DNA from: a bacterium
Lineage (GTDB): Bacteria; Krumholzibacteriota; Krumholzibacteriia; LZORAL124-64-63
DNA length: 14,667 nucleotides
Assembly (NCBI GenBank): GCA_030591105.1
Contig: JAUVBS010000011.1
Coordinates: 1 to 14,667, forward strand
Direction: 5' to 3'
Below are positions 1 through 8,000 of this stretch, piece by piece. Within the stretch, counting starts at the first letter, position 1. The number at the start of each line of letters is the position of its first letter. The position numbers and the translations under genes are program-made. A model generated the notes under the pieces. It was not told the origin of the DNA, searched no databases, and was given only the letters and a program-made list of their open reading frames with translations.

Positions 1-371
1 AGCGGTGCGATGTTGCTCATGGTGCCGAGGATGCTCAGGTTGCGCTCCATCTCCACCTGCTCGAGGTCGATGGCGGTGTCGATGCGCTGAAGCAGTTCCT
101 CGCGTGTGTGATTCATGTACCGGACGGCCTGGCCCATTATCCGGGCGACCGGCCCCTTGCCCTGGTTGCAGTAGTCGAGCGCGCTACGCGGGTTGCCCGA
201 TTTCATGCGACTAGCCAGTTCGCCCATGAAGCGTCCGGTATCCGTCCAAGAGGTCTTGAAGTAGAGTGCTCGTTCGATGGCATACCCCACCGTGATGATC
301 GAGCACACCAGCAGTACCAGCATGGTGGGCGACGCGATGATGACATCGATTAAGGACATTTCGCCAAACAT
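1..371 (-). CDS. MotA/TolQ/ExbB-family proton channel protein (3' end beyond window)
   Basis: This is the first 123 codons of an inner-membrane proton-channel subunit of the MotA/TolQ/ExbB superfamily, which uses proton motive force to drive outer-membrane or motility machines together with an ExbD/TolR partner. The N-terminus is short and periplasmic. A hydrophobic helix spans about residues 14-33 (IIASPTMLVLLVCSIITVGY), followed by an ERALYF stretch and a cytoplasmic region (residues about 45-105) with a Leu/Glu-rich amphipathic segment (REELLQRIDTAIDLEQVEME). The last visible residues, LSILGTMSNIAP, match the conserved segment that in this family runs into the second membrane helix (usually ...APLLGLLGTV), so the gene is cut just before that motif. 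The start ATG (371-369) has a good ribosome binding site, GGAGAGGA at 388-381. It follows the TPR gene on the same strand after a 330-bp gap, so it may have its own promoter. ExbB, TolQ and MotA-like subtypes cannot be told apart from this fragment. Confidence 0.88.
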   Translation of the reverse strand, partial: MFGEMSLIDVIIASPTMLVLLVCSIITVGYAIERALYFKTSWTDTGRFMGELASRMKSGNPRSALDYCNQGKGPVARIMGQAVRYMNHTREELLQRIDTAIDLEQVEMERNLSILGTMSNIAP

Positions 372-393
372 GGCTGCTTTTCCTCTCCGTTGT

Positions 394-410
394 GCCGGTG
401 CGGTACCGGC
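394..410 (-). promoter_or_regulatory. Small hairpin beside the ribosome binding site of the channel gene
   Basis: GCCGGT (394-399) and ACCGGC (405-410) form a perfect 6-bp GC-rich stem with a 5-base loop. In the minus-strand message it ends six bases before the GGAGAGGA ribosome binding site (388-381) of the channel gene. It could tune translation initiation or protect the 5' end of the message, but a stem this short can arise by chance in GC-rich DNA. Confidence 0.25.
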
Positions 411-463
411 GGCTCCGTGGCTATTGGCTCGACTCTGCCGAGGCGCTTTTGCATTCTGCGAAA

Positions 464-475
464 CTACCGCGGTAG
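464..475. promoter_or_regulatory. 12-bp perfect palindrome, possible operator
   Basis: CTACCGCGGTAG reads the same on both strands and lies about 95 bp upstream of the channel gene start. The size and position would suit a dimeric regulator, but no regulator gene is in the window and no second copy was noticed, so this is only a candidate. Confidence 0.2.
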
Positions 476-638
476 CGGCGGGCGTAACTCACTCGTTTCG
501 CCATTATCTCGACGTTTACGCTGTTTCCTGCAGGTAGCGTGCCACGGTGCATCGGGGCGGATAACGGTCCGCGACGGCGGGGAATGCCTGCCGCGGATGC
601 CGTGGTGATACCGGCGCCCACGTCGACCGGTAAGGAGC

Positions 639-673
639 GAGGCCGGGACGGCGAAATCGCCCGTCCCGGCCTC
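639..673 (-). terminator. Strong hairpin after the TPR gene (terminator-like, no U tract)
   Basis: A perfect 13-bp inverted repeat (GAGGCCGGGACGG, 639-651, against 661-673) with a 9-base loop begins 28 bases after the TPR stop codon (704-702). The loop itself can close two further C-G pairs. The stem is very stable and ideally placed to end or protect the operon transcript. No run of U follows on the minus strand (the next bases read GCTCCTTA), so it is not a standard intrinsic terminator. Transcript 3'-end stabilisation or Rho-assisted termination fits equally well. Confidence 0.5.
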
Positions 674-701
674 CAGTTCGCCACGCCGACGGTGGCAGAC
701 G

Positions 702-3700
702 CTACTGCCCGATCACTCCTGATTCGCGGATGGCGGCGATACGGTCTTGAGCCATCTGGGTCCACTCGGGATTGCCGCCCGCCGCGATTATCCGTTCGTA
801 GGCCTTGACGGCACCGCCCCAGTCGCCGCGATCCTCGCGCAACTGACCGATCTGAGCCAGCGCCGCGATACGGAACGGATCGGCCGAGCCGCCGGCTGCT
901 GCCATTTCGTAACGCGCGAGTGCTCCGTCGATATCCTCGGCCTTCTCGAGGCACTCGCCCTGGCGGTAGTTGATCTCCGCCGCGGCACCCTCACCGCACT
1001 CGAGCCCCTTCTGATAGGCTTCGACCGCACGCGTATAGTCGCCGAGCTCTTCCTGGTACAGGGCGGCGATCTGCAACCACAGACCCTGCGCGTTATCGTG
1101 ATTGGGATGATCGCCCACGAAACGCACGAAACCGCCGATGGCCGAGTGCCAGTCCTCGACTTCCTGGTAGCAGATGGCAGCGTTGTAGGAGGCCAACGGC
1201 GCGTATTCGCCGTCGGGGAACAGGTCGGTCAACAGCTCGTACTCGTGGGCCGCGATGGCGAAGTTCTCGAGCTTGAACTGAACCGTGGCGGCACGCAGGT
1301 GTGCGAGCTCGCTCAGATCGTGATCCGGGTGTGTGGTGATGAAATTGTGATAGCCGGCATACGCCTGCTCGAGCGCGTCCTGCCGGTAATAACTCTCGGC
1401 CAGGTAGAACAGAGCGCCCGGTCCGGACTCACTGCCCGGATAGTCGAGGGTAACCCTCTCGAAGGAGCGCGCGGCCTCGGCGTAGTTTTCCGCAGCGAAC
1501 GCCTCCTGACCCTTGTTCCAGTAGACGTCGGCGGCCAACGGACTGTCCGGGCGACGCTCGAGGTACTCCTCCATGTCCATACCGCTACGATAATAACAAG
1601 ACTGGATACCGAGCTCGGCGTCCTCGGCCCGCTCGTCCTCCGGATACTTCTCGGCGAACGCCGTGAAGGAGGTGATAGCGACTTGATCGTGCCCGAGGTT
1701 GTAGGCGCAGTTCGCGATACCGAACTCGGCATCGCTCGCGTGTACGCCGTCGGCATACTGAGTCTGTAAACGACGGTAGGTCGTCTGCGCTTGATCGAAC
1801 CGTCCCAATCCGAACTGCGTTTCGGCGATGCGGTAGAGAGCAACCTCAGCCTCTGTCTCGGCCGGGAAGCGTGTCAGCACAGACTGCCAAGCCTCGATGG
1901 CTTGATCGTAATACTGCAGCCGGTAATAGCATTGACCCTGCTTGAGCAGCGCCGAAGCCGCCGCCGGATCTTCGGGATGCTTCTCCAGGAACTCGGAGAA
2001 CTGGCCGAGAGCATCCTCATATTTGCGCTGGTTGAAGAAGATACTGCCGACGGCGAGACTGTTGGTGCCTTGCTCGCTCTCGGCGTTGGCCAGCGCGAGC
2101 AAGAATTTCTGCTGCTCTTCCAGCGCCAGCTCGTACTCGCCGATCTGGCTGAGACTCGCCACCAAGCCCTGAAGCGACGCGGCCGCGACATTGCTGCGCG
2201 GATACCCGGTCAGCACCAAGCGGTACATGCCAGACGCCTGCCGATACAGCCCTTCTGTGTAATACGCTTCACCCAAGTAATAGTAAGTACGCGCGCGCCA
2301 GTAGCTTGGCGTCGGCAGCAGCTTACTCGCGATGTAGTTGTAGTTGGTGATCACGCGATCCAGCTCGCCGGTCAGGGTGTAGGCGAGGGTCGACAGGAAC
2401 AGAGCGCGCTCAGCAACCTCGGTGTTGACGTGCTTGTCGACCACGTTCTGGAATGCCATGATGGCCGGGTGATACTCCGCCAGCTGGAAGTGGCTGAAGC
2501 CACGCAGTACACGTACCCGCGGCGCGAGAGGATCGCCGGCGAAGCGTTTGAGAAACTCGTTCGACAGGACGATCGCTTGCCCGTAATTCTCGTCCTGGGT
2601 GTACGCGTAGATCACCTTGTGCAAAGCAGCGCTGGCGACCTTGCTGTCGCCAAAGCGCTTGACCACGTCGGTGTAGGCGAATATCGCCTCGGACGAGCGG
2701 TCCAGGAGCATGTAACAGTCGCCGATCAGGTATTGCGCATAAGCGCTGACCATCTCGTCGGGAAACAGACGCACGATTTCGACGAGCTGCCGGATCGATT
2801 CGTCGTAACGCTCCTCGCGGAAAGTCACGCACGCCATCTTGTACCGCGCGTTGGGCACGAACGGTGAAGCGGGGAAAGATTCGATGAACGAGCGGTAGCT
2901 ACGTACCGCGACGTCGTTCTGACCGGAGCGATAGAACGCCTCGGCAATGCTGAAGCCGACGTCGTCGGCGAGAGGACTGTCCGCGTACTGACGCAGCACC
3001 TGCTTGTAGCGCTGGATCGCCAGGATGTACTGACCGGTATCCTCGAGGCAACGACCTAGATAGTACAGGCCGCGGTCGCTCGGCACCTGCTCGAAATACG
3101 CGACCGCCTCGTCGTACCGTTTTTCCTGATAGGCGAACAGACCGAGCGCGAATTTAACCTGCGGTAGTTCCTTGTAGCCGGGCCGCCGTTCGAGCAACTC
3201 GCGATACGCACCGCGTAGCTTCAGCCAGTTGCCCTCGACGATGTAGGCGAGTCCGATCTCGTAGAGACCTTCGGCGAGCATGAAAGTGTCGTCGTATTCC
3301 CGAATCAGACGGTTGTACGCCGTGATCGCAGCACCGAAGTCGGCGAGATTGTAGTGGCACTCGCCCTGTCGCAACAGCACACTGGCACGTAGATAGTCGT
3401 CGCTACCTTTGAAATCCTTCACGCGAGCGTACTCGCTCAGAGCGCGTTCATAGTCATCGACGGCGAAGTAGCATTCGGCGAGCATGAACTGCGCCTTGGC
3501 GGCCTTCTGACTGCCTTTGTACGACTGCACGTACAACCGGTACTGCTGCATTGCCGCCGACTTGTCTGTACCGTCGGTGTAGGCCTTGCCGGCGGCCTCC
3601 CACAGGGCAGCCTCGGTCGGGACGGCACGATCGCGCTCCGGCCCGTCCGCTGCACTCACCGGCAGCGCTAACAGGACGATCGCAGCGACGATCAGGACCC

Positions 3701-3722
3701 TGGTGTATCGCTCGCTTCTCAT
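702..3722 (-). CDS. Large secreted/periplasmic TPR-repeat protein, 1006 aa
   Basis: This protein is almost entirely tetratricopeptide repeats after a signal peptide. Residues 1-24 have a basic start (MRSERYTR), a hydrophobic core (VLIVAAIVLLAL) and a PVSA cleavage site, so export to the periplasm is expected. From about residue 40 to 990 the pattern of paired helices with G.CYY...YD.A...Y...L...P and a period of 33-37 residues is continuous, giving roughly 26 repeats by length. Typical copies are AQFMLAECYFAVDDYERAL (78-96) and ALLKQGQCYYRLQYYDQAI (591-609). The repeats resemble those of YbgF/CpoB and BamD-type envelope proteins, which act as protein-protein scaffolds, but at 1006 residues it is far longer. 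No enzymatic domain is visible. The repeat around residues 709-739 is about 5-6 residues short. The start ATG overlaps the stop of the PorV-like gene (ATGA at 3722-3719) with a GAGGGGGG ribosome binding site at 3739-3732, so translation is probably coupled. A role as periplasmic scaffold for the PorV-like barrel and the giant protein is inferred. Confidence 0.92.
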   Translation of the reverse strand: MRSERYTRVLIVAAIVLLALPVSAADGPERDRAVPTEAALWEAAGKAYTDGTDKSAAMQQYRLYVQSYKGSQKAAKAQFMLAECYFAVDDYERALSEYARVKDFKGSDDYLRASVLLRQGECHYNLADFGAAITAYNRLIREYDDTFMLAEGLYEIGLAYIVEGNWLKLRGAYRELLERRPGYKELPQVKFALGLFAYQEKRYDEAVAYFEQVPSDRGLYYLGRCLEDTGQYILAIQRYKQVLRQYADSPLADDVGFSIAEAFYRSGQNDVAVRSYRSFIESFPASPFVPNARYKMACVTFREERYDESIRQLVEIVRLFPDEMVSAYAQYLIGDCYMLLDRSSEAIFAYTDVVKRFGDSKVASAALHKVIYAYTQDENYGQAIVLSNEFLKRFAGDPLAPRVRVLRGFSHFQLAEYHPAIMAFQNVVDKHVNTEVAERALFLSTLAYTLTGELDRVITNYNYIASKLLPTPSYWRARTYYYLGEAYYTEGLYRQASGMYRLVLTGYPRSNVAAASLQGLVASLSQIGEYELALEEQQKFLLALANAESEQGTNSLAVGSIFFNQRKYEDALGQFSEFLEKHPEDPAAASALLKQGQCYYRLQYYDQAIEAWQSVLTRFPAETEAEVALYRIAETQFGLGRFDQAQTTYRRLQTQYADGVHASDAEFGIANCAYNLGHDQVAITSFTAFAEKYPEDERAEDAELGIQSCYYRSGMDMEEYLERRPDSPLAADVYWNKGQEAFAAENYAEAARSFERVTLDYPGSESGPGALFYLAESYYRQDALEQAYAGYHNFITTHPDHDLSELAHLRAATVQFKLENFAIAAHEYELLTDLFPDGEYAPLASYNAAICYQEVEDWHSAIGGFVRFVGDHPNHDNAQGLWLQIAALYQEELGDYTRAVEAYQKGLECGEGAAAEINYRQGECLEKAEDIDGALARYEMAAAGGSADPFRIAALAQIGQLREDRGDWGGAVKAYERIIAAGGNPEWTQMAQDRIAAIRESGVIGQ

Positions 3723-5059
3723 CGTCCACTACCCCCCTCGGGAGCCTCGCCGGTCCCGCTGATCTTGACGCGTACGGGCACTCGGGTCCGGTCCTGGAAG
3801 CCGAGTACCTCCACGCTAGTCTGGTAATCCCATTCCTGTCCGAGGTCGTCGAGCAGAACCATATGCGCATCGTAATGACCATCGGCCACGAGACGGCCTT
3901 CTTCGTCTTCGCCACCCCAGGTGACACCCTCCGGCGGCGGCCCGTTGCCCTGCATCAAGCGCACGATTTTCCCCTGGGAGTCGGCGATCTCCAGGCGCCA
4001 CGAGTCGACGTTGCTACGTAACGCCGTTTGGATTTCGAAGGTCACGTCGCGGTCCGTACCAGACGGGCTGAACAGCGCCCTGTCGCGGTGCATCTTCACG
4101 CCGTAGGGCACGCCGAAGCGCAGAGTCGCACTGATGACGTTTTGCGCACCCAGGTCGGTGTCGAGGAACGCGTAATCGAACTGCCAGTTTTCCCAACGCA
4201 GACCGGCGCCCACGCTCCACATCTCCCGTTCGGAATCGAAACCGCCTCGTAACGCCATCGACCGCAGCGGCCAGACCTCCAGACCGGTACGCAGACTGAG
4301 GTCCATGTACTCGGTCTTCACCAGGTCACTCATCACCAGCAGGCGATTGTTGAAGAAACGCAAGGCGATACCACCGCGAACACTACGTGCGAGTTTCTCC
4401 TCGTCGATCTCCAGTGTGATCGTCGGCTGAACGATGTTCTGCGCCGACGCACCGAAACTCAGATTACGGTGGGGACGGAAATAGAGCCCGACGTCCATGC
4501 CGAGGCCGCTACCCTTCGATCCCCCAATGTCCTGACTGACATGTTTGAGCGTCACACCGTAGGTCCAGCGGTGGCCGCCGTTGGCGTAGCCGAGCTGGAA
4601 GATGCCCTCCCGCTCGCTGAAGGTCTCACCGAGGTCGCCGGTCAGATCGGCCCGTTCGAATTCGCCGCTGCGCGTGAGCGTGGCGCCGAGACTGAACGTC
4701 CCCCACCTTTCGGTCGGCATACCGAGAGCGAGGAAGCCGTACTGGGTGTCCTCGAAGAGGGTGGCACCCATGCCGGTGATCTCCATCGTCCGCAGCCCGG
4801 CGAGACCGGCCGGGTTCCAGTACGAGGTGGCCACATCGTCGCAGATGCCGGCGACCGCGTTGCCCAGCGACAGGCTGCGGGCACTGGTGCCATAGCGCAT
4901 GAAGGCTCCGGCCGAGCCGGCGTCTTCGCTGGCACTGGCAAACCGTACACCGGTGCCGGCAACCAGCACGACCGCTAGTGTGACCATTGTGAGCCGTATC
5001 GCACTACGGAACTGCACTCCGAGTCGGCTTCTTCGCTGCATCATCTTCAGGCGCTCCAT
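3719..5059 (-). CDS. PorV/PorQ-family outer-membrane beta-barrel protein with C-terminal FlgD-like domain
   Basis: A 446-residue outer-membrane protein. A long basic N-terminus leads to a hydrophobic signal segment (about 22-37) with an ASA cleavage site near residue 43. The mature N-terminus carries the family signature: GAFMRYGTSARSLSLGNA (51-68) then DDVATSYWNPAGLAGL (74-89), where PorV/PorQ/UPF0164 proteins have their typical ARSLALGNA...YWNPAGLA motif. Residues about 90-320 are alternating beta strands, ending ISATLRFGVPYG. Unlike classical PorV there is an extra domain at about 325-420, with DSWRLEIADSQGKIVR, GVTWGGEDEEGR and LVADGHYDAHM, matching the FlgD-type Ig-like fold. PorV itself is a T9SS cargo shuttle; relatives may serve surface-protein assembly. 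The start at 5059 has AGAGGG overlapping the TAG of the upstream gene (11-bp gap). In-frame ATGs at residues 6 and 7 would give a shorter signal peptide. The stop overlaps the TPR gene start. The barrel call is firm; participation in a true T9SS is unproven. Confidence 0.88.
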   Translation of the reverse strand: MERLKMMQRRSRLGVQFRSAIRLTMVTLAVVLVAGTGVRFASASEDAGSAGAFMRYGTSARSLSLGNAVAGICDDVATSYWNPAGLAGLRTMEITGMGATLFEDTQYGFLALGMPTERWGTFSLGATLTRSGEFERADLTGDLGETFSEREGIFQLGYANGGHRWTYGVTLKHVSQDIGGSKGSGLGMDVGLYFRPHRNLSFGASAQNIVQPTITLEIDEEKLARSVRGGIALRFFNNRLLVMSDLVKTEYMDLSLRTGLEVWPLRSMALRGGFDSEREMWSVGAGLRWENWQFDYAFLDTDLGAQNVISATLRFGVPYGVKMHRDRALFSPSGTDRDVTFEIQTALRSNVDSWRLEIADSQGKIVRLMQGNGPPPEGVTWGGEDEEGRLVADGHYDAHMVLLDDLGQEWDYQTSVEVLGFQDRTRVPVRVKISGTGEAPEGGSGR

Positions 5060-5070
5060 GGTGTATCCCT

Positions 5071-8000
5071 CTACTTGACGACCGCGATCTTGCGGCGTAG
5101 ATCCATGCCATTGCCGGTGATACGGCAGATGTATCCGCCGTTGCCGACGACGTCACTTCTGCCGTTGTGACCGTCCCAGACGAACTGGTGCTGCGTGCCT
5201 GCTACGACCTGCATCTGTTCACTGCGGACCAAAGCGCCGTAGAGGTCGTACAGCGCGATGGTGACGTTGCCCGACACCGTTGGCCGGAAGAGGATCACGG
5301 TCTCCTCCGCGCCGGCGCGGAACGGGTTGGGCCGGTTCTCGATCGGTTTGGTGGCAGTCAGATCGCGGGCCGTATAGAGCTGCACGATCCTGACCGCTTC
5401 GACGATGCCACTGCTCTCCTCGGCGAAGAAACGCAGCACGTGTACTCCGGGCTCGGCATACTCCGGGCCGAGATCGGCCAGGGTGAACGGACCGGTGCTC
5501 TGGTAGGTGGTCACCGGCCGCGGCGGATCGACGACATCGACATCGTAGAAGATGCTCTGGATACCACCCTCGTCGTCGGTGGTGGCCGTGAGCGTGATTT
5601 CCGTCGTCGGCAACAGGTAGTAGCCGTCGCCGTAAGGCGAAGCGAAGGGGTCGAAGCTGATCGCCGTAAACGGCGGACCGATGACATCGAGCAGCAACGG
5701 CGCCGACTCGATCTCGGTCGCCGAGGCGAGCAGCAAGACATCCTGCACGCCGTAGTCGTCGATGTGCAGATCGATATCGGAGCCGCCGTTGACATCCATC
5801 ACCAGGTTGTACTCGATCACCTTGGCCGGCCCGAGGGTACCGTCGCCCTCGAGTACCTGCAGGGCGATCGCCGTACCGGCTATCGCGTTGTGCGACATAT
5901 CGATGGTGCGCACGTGGATTCTTACCGTCTCACCCGGGCGCAGCGGCCGGTCAAGCGTGTGGCCCGGAATATCCTCGGCCCACAGTTCGACCGTGGCCAC
6001 CGGCGCGGGCAGTACGATCATCGTCTCGGTGAAGAACTGCTCGCCGCTGTCATCGCTGACTTCGAGGAAAATCGTCTCGGCACGATCGTAGCGCTGGGCC
6101 GTGAAAGTCCTCTCGCCGCCGAGGGTGGTACCGACCGTATCGGCCAGCACGCCCATGGGCGTCAAGGTCACATCCGGCCGCGGCGACGCGCCGCTGAAGG
6201 CGCGCAGCACGAAGGTGCGGTCATCCTGAGTGACCAGCTGGCCGGTCACGATATCGATCCGGCGTACGGTCATCTCGAACGGTTCGCCCGCGATGGCCGT
6301 ATCGGGCAGTGCTACGTCGTAGCGCACACCCACCGGCACGACCGTCAGCACATCGCTGAAGGCCTCGCGGCCCCGGGCATCCCGCACCCGCACGACGATA
6401 TCTTCGCTGACGGCGTAGTGCTGCCCCGAGATCACCGCTTCGCCAGAGACCAGTGTACCGTCGGTGATACCGAGCAGACCGGTGGCTCCACTGCGGTTGG
6501 GCAACAGCGCCGTCATGTCGAAATCGTTGCCGGCGTCGATACGTTCACCGGTCTCGGGGTTGACCAAGCGGACCGTGACCGTAAACGTAGCCGGCGGGCC
6601 GGCGGTGACGATGGGTGGATCAGGTAGAATGATGCGATATTCCGCCTCGTTGACCGGAATGTCGACGCGACCGGAGTTGACCGTCGGGTGGCCGGGATCG
6701 GTGGCGAATACCGCCACCAGACCGGGACTGCCCAGGACGATCTCGATGTTCCGGATACCGTTGATGAACGGTGCGTTGGCATCGGCAGGGTCGACCAGGT
6801 CGAGCGCACCGCCCGAGCTGCTCAGTACGATCTGACCATCGGCAATGGTGTCGACGAGGTTCCAGTACTGATCCACCGCACGGACCGCGATGGTGAACGG
6901 TACCTCGGCCTGCTGGGTCAGCGGCGCTCCAGTCTTACCGTCACCGCTCAACAGACCCGGCTCGGGCTGCTCACCCGGCGCGACGATCTGGATACGCTTG
7001 AACCCATCGGCCATCATCCGGCAGGTATTGCTGATACCGATCACGCCGGTGGTGTCGCTGACGGTGATGAAGATCTCCTCGGCGCGGCTATAGGCCTCGG
7101 CGATCTCCTGGTACCCCATGCTGAGGATCCCCTGCACCACTTCCAGGTGCCCGACACCGGGTAGACCGGTCTCGGCGCTCATCACTGCGATGTCGAACAG
7201 ACGGTCTTGCGTCGTGACGCGCAAACCGGTGTTGCTGTCGATCAGTTCGACACTGAGCGGGAAGGTTTCCGGCGGACCGACGTACGCCGAATCCGGAATC
7301 GTCACCGCGTAGTACAGACCACCGGTTTCCATCTCGATCACAGTACTGAACGCTTCGCGCCCGAAATCGTCGGTCACACGGATGACGATGTCTTCGACCG
7401 TATCGTAGCTCTGGGTGTTCATGACCGACACACCGCCGATCAACTGCGACTCCGGTATACCGAGGTTGCCGTTGGCTGCGCCGTGGTTCGGCAATAACGG
7501 CGTCATGTAGAAGCGATTCTGCGCGGTCGGCACCACGTTACCCGTCACCGGATCGACCAGCTTGACCGTGACCTGGAAACCGGGTACGGGTCCGGTTGGC
7601 GCCGTCGCCGGCACGGTGATTTCGTACTCGTACGGCGGATCAACCGGGATGTAGGTGGTCTGGGCCGGCTTGTTGATATCTTCTTCGTCGTAGACCGTGA
7701 CACCGACCGTTCCCTCGTCGGTCAGGAAACAGTTGAAGGTACGCCGACCGTTGACGAACGGGACGTAATTCTGTTCGGGGTTACCGGGCTCGGCGAACGA
7801 ATTGTCGCTCGCGACGAGCCGTAGGATACCGACGTTGGTCGAGTCAGCGAGGTTCCAGTACTGATCCACTGCGCGCACCGTGACGGGGAACAGCTCCCCC
7901 GAGCGCTGCACGACGGGCGTACCGCTCTTACCGGTGGCGTCGTAAACCGGGACACCGGATTCGACCACTTCGCCCGGCGCGACGATCTGCAACCGTTTGT

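Larger units (their letters stand above)
372..701. other. Intergenic region between TPR gene and proton-channel gene
   Basis: These 330 bases hold no convincing gene. A 27-codon minus-strand ORF (504-421) has no clear ribosome binding site. The region contains three inverted repeats listed separately: a strong hairpin at 639-673, a palindrome at 464-475 and a hairpin at 394-410. A GATAAT resembling a -10 box lies on the minus strand at 508-503, but no TTGACA-like box sits at a suitable distance, so no promoter is called. The region probably carries the end of the operon transcript and the start signals of the channel gene. Confidence 0.5.

Noticed and set aside
421..504. 27-codon minus-strand ORF in the gap before the proton-channel gene.
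   Set aside because: It has no clear ribosome binding site and no recognisable sequence; chance ORFs of this size are common.
747..2867. Two long plus-strand open frames (340 and 358 codons) opposite the TPR gene.
   Set aside because: They mirror the TPR codons on the other strand, have no ribosome binding site pattern or domain, and the TPR frame is unequivocal.
5167..6627. Long plus-strand open frame of 486 codons opposite the giant protein gene.
   Set aside because: It is an antisense shadow of a GC-rich gene; the composition is rich in Arg, His and Asp with no recognisable domain, while the minus-strand frame has clear repeats and a signal peptide.
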